DNA of 64,000 nt from Nocardioides sp. (GTDB taxonomy: Bacteria > Actinomycetota > Actinomycetes > Propionibacteriales > Nocardioidaceae): positions 4,063 to 68,062 of the forward strand of contig NZ_JASLGR010000030.1 in the NCBI RefSeq assembly GCF_030150155.1, given 5' to 3'. This document shows, piece by piece, positions 1 to 7,363 of this stretch (position 1 is its first letter; each line of letters starts with the position of its first letter). Position numbers and translations under genes: made by a program. The notes below the pieces were generated by a model. It did no database searches, was not told where the DNA came from, and worked only from the letters and a program-made list of their open reading frames with translations.

Positions 1-484
1 CGGCATGGTCTTCCAGCAGTTCAACCTCTTCGGCCACCGCACCGCCTTGGAGAACATCGTCGAGGGGCAGCTCGCCGCCGGCGTACGGCGCAAGGAGGCC
101 GAGGTCCGGGGGAGCGAGCTGCTGGCCCGGGTCGGCCTGGCCGGCCGCGAGGGCTCCTACCCGCGTCAGCTCTCCGGCGGCCAGCAGCAGCGGGTCGCGA
201 TCGCCCGTGCGGTAGCAGTCTCGCCGCAGCTCCTGCTCTTCGACGAGCCGACCAGTGCGCTCGACCCGGAGATGGTCGGAGAGGTCCTCGCCGTCATCCG
301 CGACCTGGCCCGCGACGGTCTCACCATGATCGTGGTCACCCACGAGATCGGCTTCGCTCGGGAGGTCGCCGACCAGGTCGTCTTTCTCGACGGCGGTCGG
401 ATCGTCGAGGCCGGCCCGCCTGAGGTGGTCCTGGACGACCCCCAGAACGATCGCGCTCGCGCATTCCTGTCCGCCGTGCTGTGA
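1..484 (+). CDS. Amino-acid ABC transporter ATP-binding protein, 5' end cut by the window
   Basis: This is the C-terminal part of an ABC ATPase that would energise uptake of a polar amino acid at the inner face of the membrane. The reading frame is open to the window edge, and the Walker A motif lies outside the window, so the gene starts upstream. Visible motifs in order are the Q-loop (FQQFNLF), the ABC signature LSGGQQQRVAIARA, Walker B LLLFDEPTSALD and the switch histidine in VVTHE. The FQQFNLF and DEPTSALDPEM sequences are typical of the GlnQ/HisP (PAAT) subfamily. The lipoprotein gene that follows is most likely its binding protein. The subfamily is secure; the substrate is not known. 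Confidence 0.93.
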   Translation, partial: GMVFQQFNLFGHRTALENIVEGQLAAGVRRKEAEVRGSELLARVGLAGREGSYPRQLSGGQQQRVAIARAVAVSPQLLLFDEPTSALDPEMVGEVLAVIRDLARDGLTMIVVTHEIGFAREVADQVVFLDGGRIVEAGPPEVVLDDPQNDRARAFLSAVL

Positions 485-567
485 CCGGACCTCCCGAACC
501 CCTGCTCGGCCAACCCCTGCTCAACCCTCCGCTGCCATCACTCCCGCCATCCTCAGTAAGGACCACC

Positions 568-1533
568 GTGAAGCTCCTCAAGCCCGTCGCACCGTTGGCT
601 GCCCTGACCCTCGCCGCCACCCTCGCCCTGTCCGCCTGTGGGAGCAGCAACGACGCCCTGTCGGCTGCTGACAAGAAGGTCGGTGGCACCACGACGACGA
701 AGCAGGACGCGATCCCGACCTCCGACGTGGTCTCCTCGATCCAGACCGACACGGCCCTGCACGACCGGCTGCCGGCCGGCGTGCTCACCTCGGGGTCACT
801 CTCCTTCGGCACCACGGAGGCGACCGGCACCGCGTTCCTGCCCCACGGTGGGACCAACGACGCCGGTGACCAGATCGGGCTCGACGTCGATCTGCGCGAC
901 GCCGTGGCCAAGGTGCTCGGCGTGACGCCGAAGGTTGAGTTCGGCAGCTTCGAGACGATCGTCCCTGGTACCCAGAACGGCAAGTACGACGTCGGCGAGG
1001 GCAACTTCGCGGTCACCTCGGAGCGGCTCAAGGTGGTCGACTTCGCGACCTACCTCAAGGACGGTCAGTCGTTCGTCACGGCGCAGGGCTCCGGTATCGA
1101 CAAGGTCACCAGCGTCACCGACCTGTGCGGCAGGACGATCGCGACGAGCCCGGGTTCGAGCTTCCAGCAGATCCTGGAGACCCACGCATCCGAGTGCGCG
1201 AAGGCCGGCAAGGCGCCGTACAAGGTCTCCTACTACAAGGACAACGCGACCATCCTGCTCAGCCTGAAGAACCGCAAGGTCGACCTGTTCTTCGGCCCGA
1301 CGCTGAGCCTGAAGTACCTGGTCGACCACCAGGCCGGGCTGACCTACCTCGGCGAGCTCAGCCTCACCGAGGTGGGGTTCGTGGTGGCGAAGGGCTCGGC
1401 GCTGGGCCCGATCCTGGTCGACGCGGTCAACAAGCTGATCGCCGACGGCGACTACGACAAGATCTTCGCTAAGTGGAGCGTCGGTGACATCAAGCTGACC
1501 CGGTCCTCGCTCAACCCCACACCGGCGTTCTGA
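568..1533 (+). CDS. Amino-acid-type ABC transporter substrate-binding lipoprotein (SBP family 3)
   Basis: This is an extracytoplasmic solute receptor of 321 residues, tethered by lipid. The GTG start at 568 gives a short N-region, a hydrophobic segment and the lipobox LSAC, with the acylated cysteine near residue 22. An AAGGA-like ribosome site sits a few bases upstream. The frame is open back to 481, where a GTG overlaps the ATPase stop, but that start would place 29 proline-rich residues before the signal peptide, so I reject it. The body has the bacterial extracellular solute-binding family 3 pattern (glycine-rich lobe, VDFATYLKDGQSF, KNRKVDLFFGP). It lies in an operon with the ATPase before it and an oxidoreductase eight bases after it. 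No permease gene is visible, so it must lie upstream of the window. Confidence 0.88.
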   Translation: MKLLKPVAPLAALTLAATLALSACGSSNDALSAADKKVGGTTTTKQDAIPTSDVVSSIQTDTALHDRLPAGVLTSGSLSFGTTEATGTAFLPHGGTNDAGDQIGLDVDLRDAVAKVLGVTPKVEFGSFETIVPGTQNGKYDVGEGNFAVTSERLKVVDFATYLKDGQSFVTAQGSGIDKVTSVTDLCGRTIATSPGSSFQQILETHASECAKAGKAPYKVSYYKDNATILLSLKNRKVDLFFGPTLSLKYLVDHQAGLTYLGELSLTEVGFVVAKGSALGPILVDAVNKLIADGDYDKIFAKWSVGDIKLTRSSLNPTPAF

Positions 1534-1540
1534 GGCAGCG

Positions 1541-2683
1541 ATGAGGTTCCAGCTCCTCGACATCCTGCCGCACTTCGTGAACCCGGTGACCGGGCGTGAG
1601 GTCAGCACCGACGAACGGCTCCATCAGGCGCTCACCTCGGCGCGGTACGCCGAGCAGTTCGGGCTCGACGCCGTCGCCATCGGAGAGCGCCATGCCGGCC
1701 ACGTGATCTCCAGCGGGGTCACGGTGCTACTCGGAGCCATCGCCGCGACCACCACGCGGGTGCGGATCCAGTCGGGTGTCACCGTGCTCTCGATCCTCGA
1801 CCCACTGCGGGTCGCCGAGGACTACGCCACCGTCGACCAGCTCTCCCGGGGGCGGGTCGAGCTGGTCATCGGCAAGGGCAACGAGCTCAAGCAGCTGCCG
1901 ATGTTCGGGATCGAGGCCGGCACCCAGTGGGCTGCGCTGGAGGAGAAGTACGAGCTGCTCCGCCGACTCTGGCGCGAGCGGGAGGTGACCTGGTCGGGGA
2001 CGGTGCGCCCGCCACTGACCGAGGTCACCGCCCAGCCGCGGCCCTATGCCGGGGCGCCCCGGGTGTGGCACGGATCGGCCACCACGACGACGTCGGCGAG
2101 CCTGGCCGCGCGTTGGGGGGACCCGCTGTTCAGTGCCAACGCGATCCAGCCCCGGGACAACTACACGGTGCTGATCGATCGGTACCGCCGCGAGTACGTC
2201 GAGCACGGGCACGACCCGCGGTTCTCCTACGTGGGAGCGGGCGCCGGGTTCCTCTACGTCGCCGACACGACCCAGGAGGCGAGGGAGGCGTTCGGGCCGA
2301 CGTACGAGCGGATCGTGGAGTTCTTCAACCAGCCGGGCAATCACACGCCCGGCAACGAGTTCACCTTCGGGTCGATCGAGGACGCGATCGAGCGCGGACC
2401 TGTCCTGGTCGGCAGTCCGGCTCAGGTCGCGGAGAAGATCCTGTGGTTCCACGACGCCTACGGCCACGACCTCCAGTCCTTCAGCCTCCCCACCGTCCTT
2501 CCTCACGAGCAGCAGCTGCACATGCTGGAGCGCGTCGCGGCCGAGGTGATCCCCGTCGTCCGTTCGGCGGCACCGACCACGCTGTGGGGCGATCAGGACC
2601 CGTACGGCGCCCGCCCGGCCGCCTACGGTCGCGCCGTGCCCGACGCCGCCGCCGAGGTCGAGAAGGCGGCGGCGCCACGCTGA
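1541..2683 (+). CDS. LLM class flavin-dependent oxidoreductase (luciferase-like)
   Basis: This is a 380-residue TIM-barrel monooxygenase of the bacterial luciferase family, expected to use FMNH2 or F420H2. It shows the family N-terminus (FQLLDILPHF), the ERHAGH motif, the LSRGRVELVIGKG loop, and a C-terminal segment ending in the usual SFSLPTVLPHEQQLHMLE helix. It begins seven bases after the binding-protein stop and is probably cotranscribed with the transporter. Luciferase-like enzymes encoded with amino-acid-type transporters often act on sulfur- or nitrogen-containing substrates, but nothing in the sequence fixes the substrate. The last 30 or so residues are low-complexity and alanine-rich. 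Confidence 0.88.
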   Translation: MRFQLLDILPHFVNPVTGREVSTDERLHQALTSARYAEQFGLDAVAIGERHAGHVISSGVTVLLGAIAATTTRVRIQSGVTVLSILDPLRVAEDYATVDQLSRGRVELVIGKGNELKQLPMFGIEAGTQWAALEEKYELLRRLWREREVTWSGTVRPPLTEVTAQPRPYAGAPRVWHGSATTTTSASLAARWGDPLFSANAIQPRDNYTVLIDRYRREYVEHGHDPRFSYVGAGAGFLYVADTTQEAREAFGPTYERIVEFFNQPGNHTPGNEFTFGSIEDAIERGPVLVGSPAQVAEKILWFHDAYGHDLQSFSLPTVLPHEQQLHMLERVAAEVIPVVRSAAPTTLWGDQDPYGARPAAYGRAVPDAAAEVEKAAAPR

Positions 2684-2740
2684 CGGTGGGGTGGGGCGGG
2701 CCACATCACCGTCGGTTCGTTAACACTCCCGTGACCGCTC

Positions 2741-2752
2741 TAGAATCCCGTC
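2741..2752 (+). promoter_or_regulatory. -10 box of a leaderless guaB promoter
   Basis: TAGAAT at 2741-2746 is followed by exactly six bases and then the guaB ATG at 2753. A -10 this close puts the transcription start on or next to the ATG, so guaB is predicted to be translated from a leaderless mRNA. TTAACA at 2720-2725 is a possible -35, but the 15-base spacer is short. Confidence 0.6.
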
Positions 2753-4261
2753 ATGGAGATCAACGACGTGCCAGCGAAGTTCGCAACTCTCGGTCTGACC
2801 TACGACGATGTTCTCCTGCTGCCCGGCTATTCGGACCTGGCCCCCGACGAGATCGACACCACCAGTCGGCTCACCCGTGAGATCTCGCTGAAGGTCCCGC
2901 TGGTCAGCGCCGCGATGGACACCGTCACCGAGTCCCGGATGGCCATCGCGATGGCCCGCCAGGGCGGCCTCGGTGTGCTGCACCGCAACCTGTCGATCGC
3001 CGACCAGGCCTACCAGGTGGACCTGGTCAAGCGGACCCAGACCGGCATCATCTCCAACCCGGTCACCATCGGTGCCGACGCGACCCTGGAAGAGCTCGAC
3101 AAGCTCGCCGGGGAGTACCGCATCTCCGGCTTCCCGGTCGTCGACGCCGGCAACAAGCTGATCGGCATCATCACCAACCGCGACCTGCGCTTCACCCCGG
3201 TCGCCGAGTGGGGCACCACCAAGGTCGACGAGGTGATGACCCACGCTCCGCTGATCACCGCTCCGGCCGGCATCGACCGCGACGCGGCCACCGCGCTGCT
3301 GCGCCAGCACAAGCTCGAGCGGCTCCCGCTGATCGACGCCGACGGCACCCTGGCCGGCCTGATCACGGTCAAGGACTTCGTCAAGGGCGAGCAGTTCCCG
3401 AACGCCTCGTACGACGCCGACGGCCGCCTCCTCGTGGGTGCCGCGATCGGCTACTTCGGCGACGCCTGGGAGCGCGCCACCACCCTGATCGAGGCCGGTG
3501 TCGACGTCCTCGTCGCCGACACCGCGCACGGCAACGTGCGGATGCTGATCGACATGGTCAAGCGGCTCAAGACCGACCCGGCCACCAAGCACGTCCAGGT
3601 CATCGGCGGCAACGTCGCGACCAAGGAGGGCGCCCAGTCCTTCGTCGACGCCGGTGCCGACGCGGTCAAGGTCGGTGTCGGCCCGGGCTCGATCTGCACC
3701 ACCCGCGTCGTGACCGGTGTCGGCGTCCCGCAGATCTCGGCCGTCTACGAGGCGTCCCTGGCCTGCAAGCCCGCCGGCATCCCGGTGATCGCCGACGGTG
3801 GTCTGCGCTACTCCGGCGAGATCGGCAAGGCCCTGGTCGCCGGTGCCGACACCGTCATGCTCGGCTCGATGCTGGCCGGCACCGCCGAGGCCCCCGGTGA
3901 CCTGATCCTGATGAACGGCAAGCAGTTCAAGGCCTACCGCGGGATGGGCTCGATGGGTGCGATGAGCAGCCGCGGCAAGAAGTCCTACTCCAAGGACCGC
4001 TACTTCCAGGCCGAGGTCACCAGCGACGACATGATCGTCCCCGAGGGTGTCGAGGGCCAGGTGCCGTTCAAGGGCTCGCTGTCCACCGTGGCCCACCAGC
4101 TCGTCGGCGGCTTGCACCAGACCATGTTCTACGTCGGTGCCCGCACCGTGGCCGAGCTGCAGGACAAGGGCCGCTTCATGCGGATCACCTCGGCCTCCCT
4201 CAAGGAGTCCCACCCGCACGACATCCAGGTCACCGTCGAGGCGCCGAACTACTCCGCCTGA
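2753..4261 (+). CDS. guaB: Inosine-5'-monophosphate dehydrogenase
   Basis: It catalyses NAD-dependent oxidation of IMP to XMP, the committed step of guanine nucleotide synthesis, in the cytosol. The 502-residue protein has the complete IMPDH layout: an N-terminal barrel strand with LTYDDVLLLP and MDTVTES, two CBS domains at about residues 98-215, the catalytic loop GPGSICTTR with its cysteine near residue 318, the phosphate-binding DGGLRYSGEI, and the flap GMGSMGAM. The length is normal. It stands in a single-gene unit between a leaderless promoter and a strong hairpin (4276-4317). guaB3 and guaA lie downstream in the same window, so all guanine-branch genes are close together. Confidence 0.98.
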   Translation: MEINDVPAKFATLGLTYDDVLLLPGYSDLAPDEIDTTSRLTREISLKVPLVSAAMDTVTESRMAIAMARQGGLGVLHRNLSIADQAYQVDLVKRTQTGIISNPVTIGADATLEELDKLAGEYRISGFPVVDAGNKLIGIITNRDLRFTPVAEWGTTKVDEVMTHAPLITAPAGIDRDAATALLRQHKLERLPLIDADGTLAGLITVKDFVKGEQFPNASYDADGRLLVGAAIGYFGDAWERATTLIEAGVDVLVADTAHGNVRMLIDMVKRLKTDPATKHVQVIGGNVATKEGAQSFVDAGADAVKVGVGPGSICTTRVVTGVGVPQISAVYEASLACKPAGIPVIADGGLRYSGEIGKALVAGADTVMLGSMLAGTAEAPGDLILMNGKQFKAYRGMGSMGAMSSRGKKSYSKDRYFQAEVTSDDMIVPEGVEGQVPFKGSLSTVAHQLVGGLHQTMFYVGARTVAELQDKGRFMRITSASLKESHPHDIQVTVEAPNYSA

Positions 4262-4275
4262 CGCACCCGTCCGAT

Positions 4276-4317
4276 CATCATGCCGTGTCCGCCTCCGGAG
4301 GTGGACACGGCATGATG
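4276..4317 (+). terminator. Long hairpin after guaB, just before the S4 gene
   Basis: The arms at 4276-4296 and 4297-4317 form a near-perfect 21-bp stem with one G-T pair and a minimal loop. It starts 15 bases after the guaB stop and ends five bases before the ATG of the next gene. There is no clear T-run. It can act as an intrinsic terminator, as is usual in high-GC actinobacteria, and it would also occupy the translation start region of the S4 gene in any read-through mRNA. Confidence 0.7.
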
Positions 4318-4322
4318 TCGTC

Positions 4323-4694
4323 ATGACTGGAACGACCCGCGTCGACGCCTGGTGCTGGGCGGTGCGCCTGTACAAGTCGCGCTCGCAGGCCACCGCGAGC
4401 GCGAAGGCCGGTCACATCAGGATCAACGGCGATCGCGCCAAGCCCGCCCAGCCGGTCAAGGTCGGCGACGAGGTCCGCGTCTTCACCGACCGTGAGCACA
4501 TCGTGGTGGTGCGCCAACTGTTGGTGAAGCGCGTCGGGGCGCCGCTGGCCCAGGCGGCGTACGACGACCGCACGCCGGCCCTGCCGCCGAAGCCCGAACG
4601 CGTCGTGACGTTCGAGCGCGAGCGGGGGGCCGGTCGGCCGACGAAGCGTGACCGGCGGCTGCTCGACCGGCTCCGCAACGGCGAGTTCGACTGA
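4323..4694 (+). CDS. RNA-binding S4 domain protein (Hsp15-like)
   Basis: This is a small, basic, 123-residue protein. Its first 65 residues are a canonical S4 RNA-binding domain (RVDAWCWAVRLYKSR, AGHIRINGDRAKPAQPVKVGD), and it ends in an arginine-rich tail. Members of this family (Hsp15/YrfH, YlmH-like) bind rRNA, and Hsp15 recycles stalled 50S subunits. That role is inferred from the family. The ATG at 4323 comes five bases after the guaB hairpin and no Shine-Dalgarno sequence is visible, so expression may depend on a promoter inside or near the hairpin. Confidence 0.88.
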   Translation: MTGTTRVDAWCWAVRLYKSRSQATASAKAGHIRINGDRAKPAQPVKVGDEVRVFTDREHIVVVRQLLVKRVGAPLAQAAYDDRTPALPPKPERVVTFERERGAGRPTKRDRRLLDRLRNGEFD

Positions 4695-4717
4695 TGGCAA
4701 GGTTTGTCATCGCGGCG

Positions 4718-4729
4718 TAGCATCGACCT
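4718..4729 (+). promoter_or_regulatory. -10 box of a leaderless parD-like promoter
   Basis: TAGCAT at 4718-4723 is followed by six bases and then the antitoxin ATG at 4730, predicting a leaderless mRNA. A weak TGGCAA at 4695-4700, 17 bases upstream, could serve as the -35. Confidence 0.5.
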
Positions 4730-4957
4730 ATGTCATCGATGAACGTGTCGCTGCCGGCGGAGCTGAAGGCCTACGTCGATCAGCGTGTCAGTTCCTCGGC
4801 CTACCAGACCAGCAGTGAGTACGTCCGTGATCTGATTCGCCGGGATCAGGAGACGATGCGCTTCCGGGCGCTGATCGCCGAGGGCCTGGCGTCGCCGGTC
4901 GAAGGCGAGGCGGACGCAGCGTGGTTCGACGAGATTCGGGCCAGCATCCACCGGTGA
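4730..4957 (+). CDS. ParD-like antitoxin (CopG/ribbon-helix-helix)
   Basis: This is a 75-residue acidic protein with an N-terminal ribbon-helix-helix DNA-binding fold (MNVSLPAELKAYVDQRV, YQTSSEYVRDLIRRDQE). The C-terminal half (EGLASPVEGEADAAWFDEIRASIHR) matches the toxin-wrapping tail of ParD-type type II antitoxins. It precedes the toxin gene by seven bases. RHH antitoxins usually repress their own promoter. The short region between the S4 gene and this gene is the only place for such an operator. Confidence 0.88.
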   Translation: MSSMNVSLPAELKAYVDQRVSSSAYQTSSEYVRDLIRRDQETMRFRALIAEGLASPVEGEADAAWFDEIRASIHR

Positions 4958-4964
4958 CTCGCCG

Positions 4965-5282
4965 ATGACCCGGGTCGATCGTTCGGGGGCGTTCGGGTGC
5001 GATCTGCGGGACGCCGTGCAGTGGTACGCCCGCGAGGTGAACCCCGAACTGGCGGAGCGGTTGGTCAACGAGGTGGAACGCGCCGTGAGATCGGTCGGGG
5101 CGAGACCTGGTCTGGGATCTCGTCACTACGGCGACGTCGCCGGCATTCCCGGGATCCGATCACGGCGGATCGAGGGGTTCCCGTATGTCGTGATCTTTGC
5201 TTCTGGCACGGAGGCTGTGAGGCTTCTGCGCCTGCTCCACACCAGTCGAGACATCGGAGAGACCCTGAGGGAGACGGACTGA
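4965..5282 (+). CDS. ParE-like toxin (RelE/ParE superfamily)
   Basis: This is a 105-residue protein with the compact RelE/ParE fold pattern: an N-terminal helix pair (QWYAREVNPELAERLVNEVERAVRSV), a turn (RPGLGSRHYGD), then beta strands RIEGFPYVVIFA and VRLLRLLHTSRD. ParE toxins poison DNA gyrase and RelE toxins cleave ribosome-bound mRNA. The arrangement with a ParD-type antitoxin favours ParE, but the sequence alone does not decide the target. Its last codons form the left arm of a terminator hairpin. The pair looks complete and could be functional. Confidence 0.85.
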   Translation: MTRVDRSGAFGCDLRDAVQWYAREVNPELAERLVNEVERAVRSVGARPGLGSRHYGDVAGIPGIRSRRIEGFPYVVIFASGTEAVRLLRLLHTSRDIGETLRETD

Positions 5283-5295
5283 GTCCGTCTCCCTC
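5267..5295. terminator. Perfect hairpin overlapping the parE stop codon
   Basis: Arms 5267-5280 and 5282-5295 are perfectly complementary (14 bp) around one central base, so a few central pairs open as the loop. The left arm is coding sequence for the last ParE residues. The hairpin lies between two convergent genes and can stop transcription from either side. A second short hairpin occurs at 5314-5326. Confidence 0.7.
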
Positions 5296-5334
5296 GATGC
5301 TGCGTCTGCTGGTCCGGCTAGGCCGGCGGGTGCG

Positions 5335-6444
5335 TCACGTGTTGACGACGACCTCGATGCGCTGGAACTCCTTGAGCTCGGTGTAGCCCGTGGTCGCCAT
5401 CGCGCGCTTGAGGGCGCCGATCAGGTTCATCGTGCCGTCGGCCATGTAGGAGGGCCCGAACAGGATCTCCTCCAGGGAGCCGACCTGGTCGAACTCGACG
5501 CGCAGGCCGCGGGGGAGGGCGGCGTGGTGCGCCTCCGAGCCCCAGTGGAAGCCACGGCCGGGGGCGTCGGTGGCGCGGGCGAACGGGCTGCCGACCATGA
5601 CGGCGTCGGCGCCGCAGGCGATCGCCTTGGCGAGGTCGCCCGAGGTGCCGATCGAGCCGTCGGCGATGACGTGGACGTAGCGGCCGCCGGACTCGTCGAG
5701 GTAGTCGCGGCGGGCGGCGGCGACGTCGGCGACGGCCGAGGCCATCGGGACCGCGACGCCGAGCACGGTGCGGGTGGTGTGGGCGGCGCCGCCACCGAAG
5801 CCGACCAGGACACCGGCGGCACCGGTGCGCATCAGGTGGAGGGCGGCCTGGTAGGTGGCGCAGCCACCGACGATGACGGGGACGTCCAGCTCGTAGATGA
5901 AGTCCTTGAGGTTGAGCGGCTCGCTCTGCGAGGAGACGTGCTCGGCCGAGACGGTGGTGCCGCGGATGACGAACATGTCGACGCCGGCGTCGACGACCGT
6001 CTTGGCGAACTCCTTGGTGTGCTGCGGGCTCAGGGCACCGGCGACGGTCACCCCGGCAGCACGGATCTCGGCCAGGCGCTGGCCGATCAGCTCGGCCTTG
6101 ATCGGCTCGGAGTAGACCGCCTGCATCCGCTTGGTGGCCTCGGGCCCGGTGAGCTCGGCCAGCTCGGCGAGGATCGGCTCGGGGTCGTCGTACCGCGTCC
6201 AGAGGCCCTCGAGGTTGAGCACCCCGAGGCCGCCGAGCTTGCCCAGCGCGATCGCGGTGGCCGGCGACATCACCGAGTCCATCGGCGCGGCCAGGATCGG
6301 CAGCTCGAACCGGTAGGCGTCGATCTGCCAGTCGACGCTGACCTCCTCGGTGTCACGGGTGCGCCGGCTCGGGACGATCGCTACGTCGTCGAACCCATAG
6401 GCGCGCCGAGCGCGCTTCGCCTTGCCGATCTCGATCTCAGTCAC
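5335..6444 (-). CDS. guaB3: GuaB3 family IMP dehydrogenase-related protein
   Basis: This is a 369-residue IMPDH-fold protein without CBS domains. It shows the barrel features ILAAPMDSVMSPATAIALGKLGGLGVLN, GGCATYQ and DGSIGTSGDLAKAIACGADAVM. The catalytic GxGSxCxTR loop of true IMPDH is replaced by a loop around GVLVGFGGGAAHTTRTVLG, which has no cysteine. This matches the actinobacterial GuaB3 group (Rv3410c in M. tuberculosis), which is related to GMP-reductase-like enzymes. The GTG at 6444 is chosen because TAGACT lies exactly six bases upstream and the next residues match the family start. It follows the mycothiol-type gene by nine bases. Confidence 0.93.
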   Translation of the reverse strand: MTEIEIGKAKRARRAYGFDDVAIVPSRRTRDTEEVSVDWQIDAYRFELPILAAPMDSVMSPATAIALGKLGGLGVLNLEGLWTRYDDPEPILAELAELTGPEATKRMQAVYSEPIKAELIGQRLAEIRAAGVTVAGALSPQHTKEFAKTVVDAGVDMFVIRGTTVSAEHVSSQSEPLNLKDFIYELDVPVIVGGCATYQAALHLMRTGAAGVLVGFGGGAAHTTRTVLGVAVPMASAVADVAAARRDYLDESGGRYVHVIADGSIGTSGDLAKAIACGADAVMVGSPFARATDAPGRGFHWGSEAHHAALPRGLRVEFDQVGSLEEILFGPSYMADGTMNLIGALKRAMATTGYTELKEFQRIEVVVNT

Positions 6445-6456
6445 GCCCTGAGTCTA
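6445..6456 (-). promoter_or_regulatory. -10 box of a leaderless guaB3 promoter
   Basis: On the minus strand TAGACT (6456-6451) is followed by six bases and the GTG of guaB3. The box overlaps the last codons of the upstream gene, so guaB3 can be transcribed alone as well as by read-through. Confidence 0.5.
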
Positions 6457-7275
6457 CGGGGTGACGGCCATCGACCTGAGGGCGCGTTCGGCGAGGTCGG
6501 CGTCGCCCTGCACGACCGCGGGCACCGCGTCCCCGGCGACACGGCCACCGGCCAGCGCGATCCAGTCGCCGAAGTCGAGGGTGATCCTCGCGGTCGGCTC
6601 CGCGACCGCCTCGGTGGGCCGGGCGCGACCGTCCTCGCCGACGGTGACGGCGTACGTCGCCGGCAGCGCTCCGGTGACCTCCAGCGCCACCGTCGATCCG
6701 ATCGGTGCCTGGGCCCGCTTGCCGACGACGAACGGCAGCGAGGCGGCCACGACGGCGGCGGTGTGACGTGCCCCGGCGCTGGTCAGCCCGCCGGGCCGCC
6801 CTGTCGCACGGCGGATGTCCTGCTCGTGCATCCACAGGTCGAGCGGTCGGTTCGACAGCAGCGTGCGCCACGTCCAGCCGATCAGGCCGGCGAACCCGGG
6901 CGCCAGCGCGTCGGGGTCCTGCGGCGGGTCGGCGGTCAGTGCTGCCGAGCGCAGCGCGACCGCGTGGTCGAGCTCGTCGACGATCTGCGACGGCGCCCAG
7001 CCGCGCCGGGCGATCGGGCCGCGCTCGGTGAACTCGCTCATCGGGCCGGTGATGTGCGGCGCCGGTGCCACCACGACCTCGGGCTGGGGGATCCCGGCCA
7101 GCTCGGACTCCAGGTGGGCGAGGTGGGCGGCCACCGCCCGGACGTCCCAGCCCGGCAGGGCGGTGGGCAGGTCCCACTCCGCGGCGTCGAGGTCGCGCAG
7201 CAGGGCGCTGACCTCGGCGGCGCTGGAGCGCCAGGTGTCGACGTACGTGCTCAGGACCTCGGTGTCGCTGCTCAT
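6454..7275 (-). CDS. Maleylpyruvate isomerase family mycothiol-dependent enzyme (TIGR03083 type)
   Basis: This is a 273-residue protein of the DinB/MDMPI superfamily. The N-terminal four-helix bundle carries the characteristic LPGWDVRAVAAHLAHLE segment, whose histidine is one metal ligand. A later WMHEQDIRRATGRPGG segment provides the usual HxxD(I/V)RR signature. A C-terminal SCP2-like domain follows (EVTGALPATYAVTVGEDG, ARITLDFGDWIALAGGR). Related proteins use mycothiol, the actinobacterial thiol, for isomerisation or detoxification. The substrate here is unknown. It probably forms an operon with guaB3. Confidence 0.85.
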   Translation of the reverse strand: MSSDTEVLSTYVDTWRSSAAEVSALLRDLDAAEWDLPTALPGWDVRAVAAHLAHLESELAGIPQPEVVVAPAPHITGPMSEFTERGPIARRGWAPSQIVDELDHAVALRSAALTADPPQDPDALAPGFAGLIGWTWRTLLSNRPLDLWMHEQDIRRATGRPGGLTSAGARHTAAVVAASLPFVVGKRAQAPIGSTVALEVTGALPATYAVTVGEDGRARPTEAVAEPTARITLDFGDWIALAGGRVAGDAVPAVVQGDADLAERALRSMAVTP

Positions 7276-7287
7276 GCACGCACCCTA
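7276..7287 (-). promoter_or_regulatory. -10 box of a leaderless promoter for the mycothiol-type enzyme
   Basis: On the minus strand TAGGGT (7287-7282) stands six bases before the ATG at 7275, the same arrangement as for guaB, guaA and guaB3. Confidence 0.5.
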
Positions 7288-7327
7288 GGTCACACTCGCG
7301 CCGGACAGGGGCGATCGCTCAGGACCA

Positions 7328-7349
7328 TTGACAACGAGAACACGTTCTA
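7328..7349 (+). promoter_or_regulatory. -35 element and palindromic, KstR-like operator before the aldehyde dehydrogenase
   Basis: TTGACA at 7328-7333 is a consensus -35. It is followed at 7337-7348 by the perfect inverted repeat AGAAC-AC-GTTCT. With its flanks the repeat matches 13 of 14 positions of the KstR-type pattern TnnAACnnGTTnnA. The palindrome sits in the spacer of the promoter, where a bound TetR-family repressor would block initiation. The -10 element is not clear. Confidence 0.5.
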
Positions 7350-7363
7350 CAAATCTGATCGCC

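Noticed and set aside
481..567. N-terminal extension of the first lipoprotein
   Set aside because: It would put 29 proline-rich residues before a clear signal peptide, and GTG 568 has a ribosome site.
2720..4393. 557-codon antisense frame over guaB and similar long antisense frames elsewhere (for example over the cadherin protein and purH)
   Set aside because: They are valine/glycine/aspartate-rich shadows of real genes in a high-GC genome, with no family motif.
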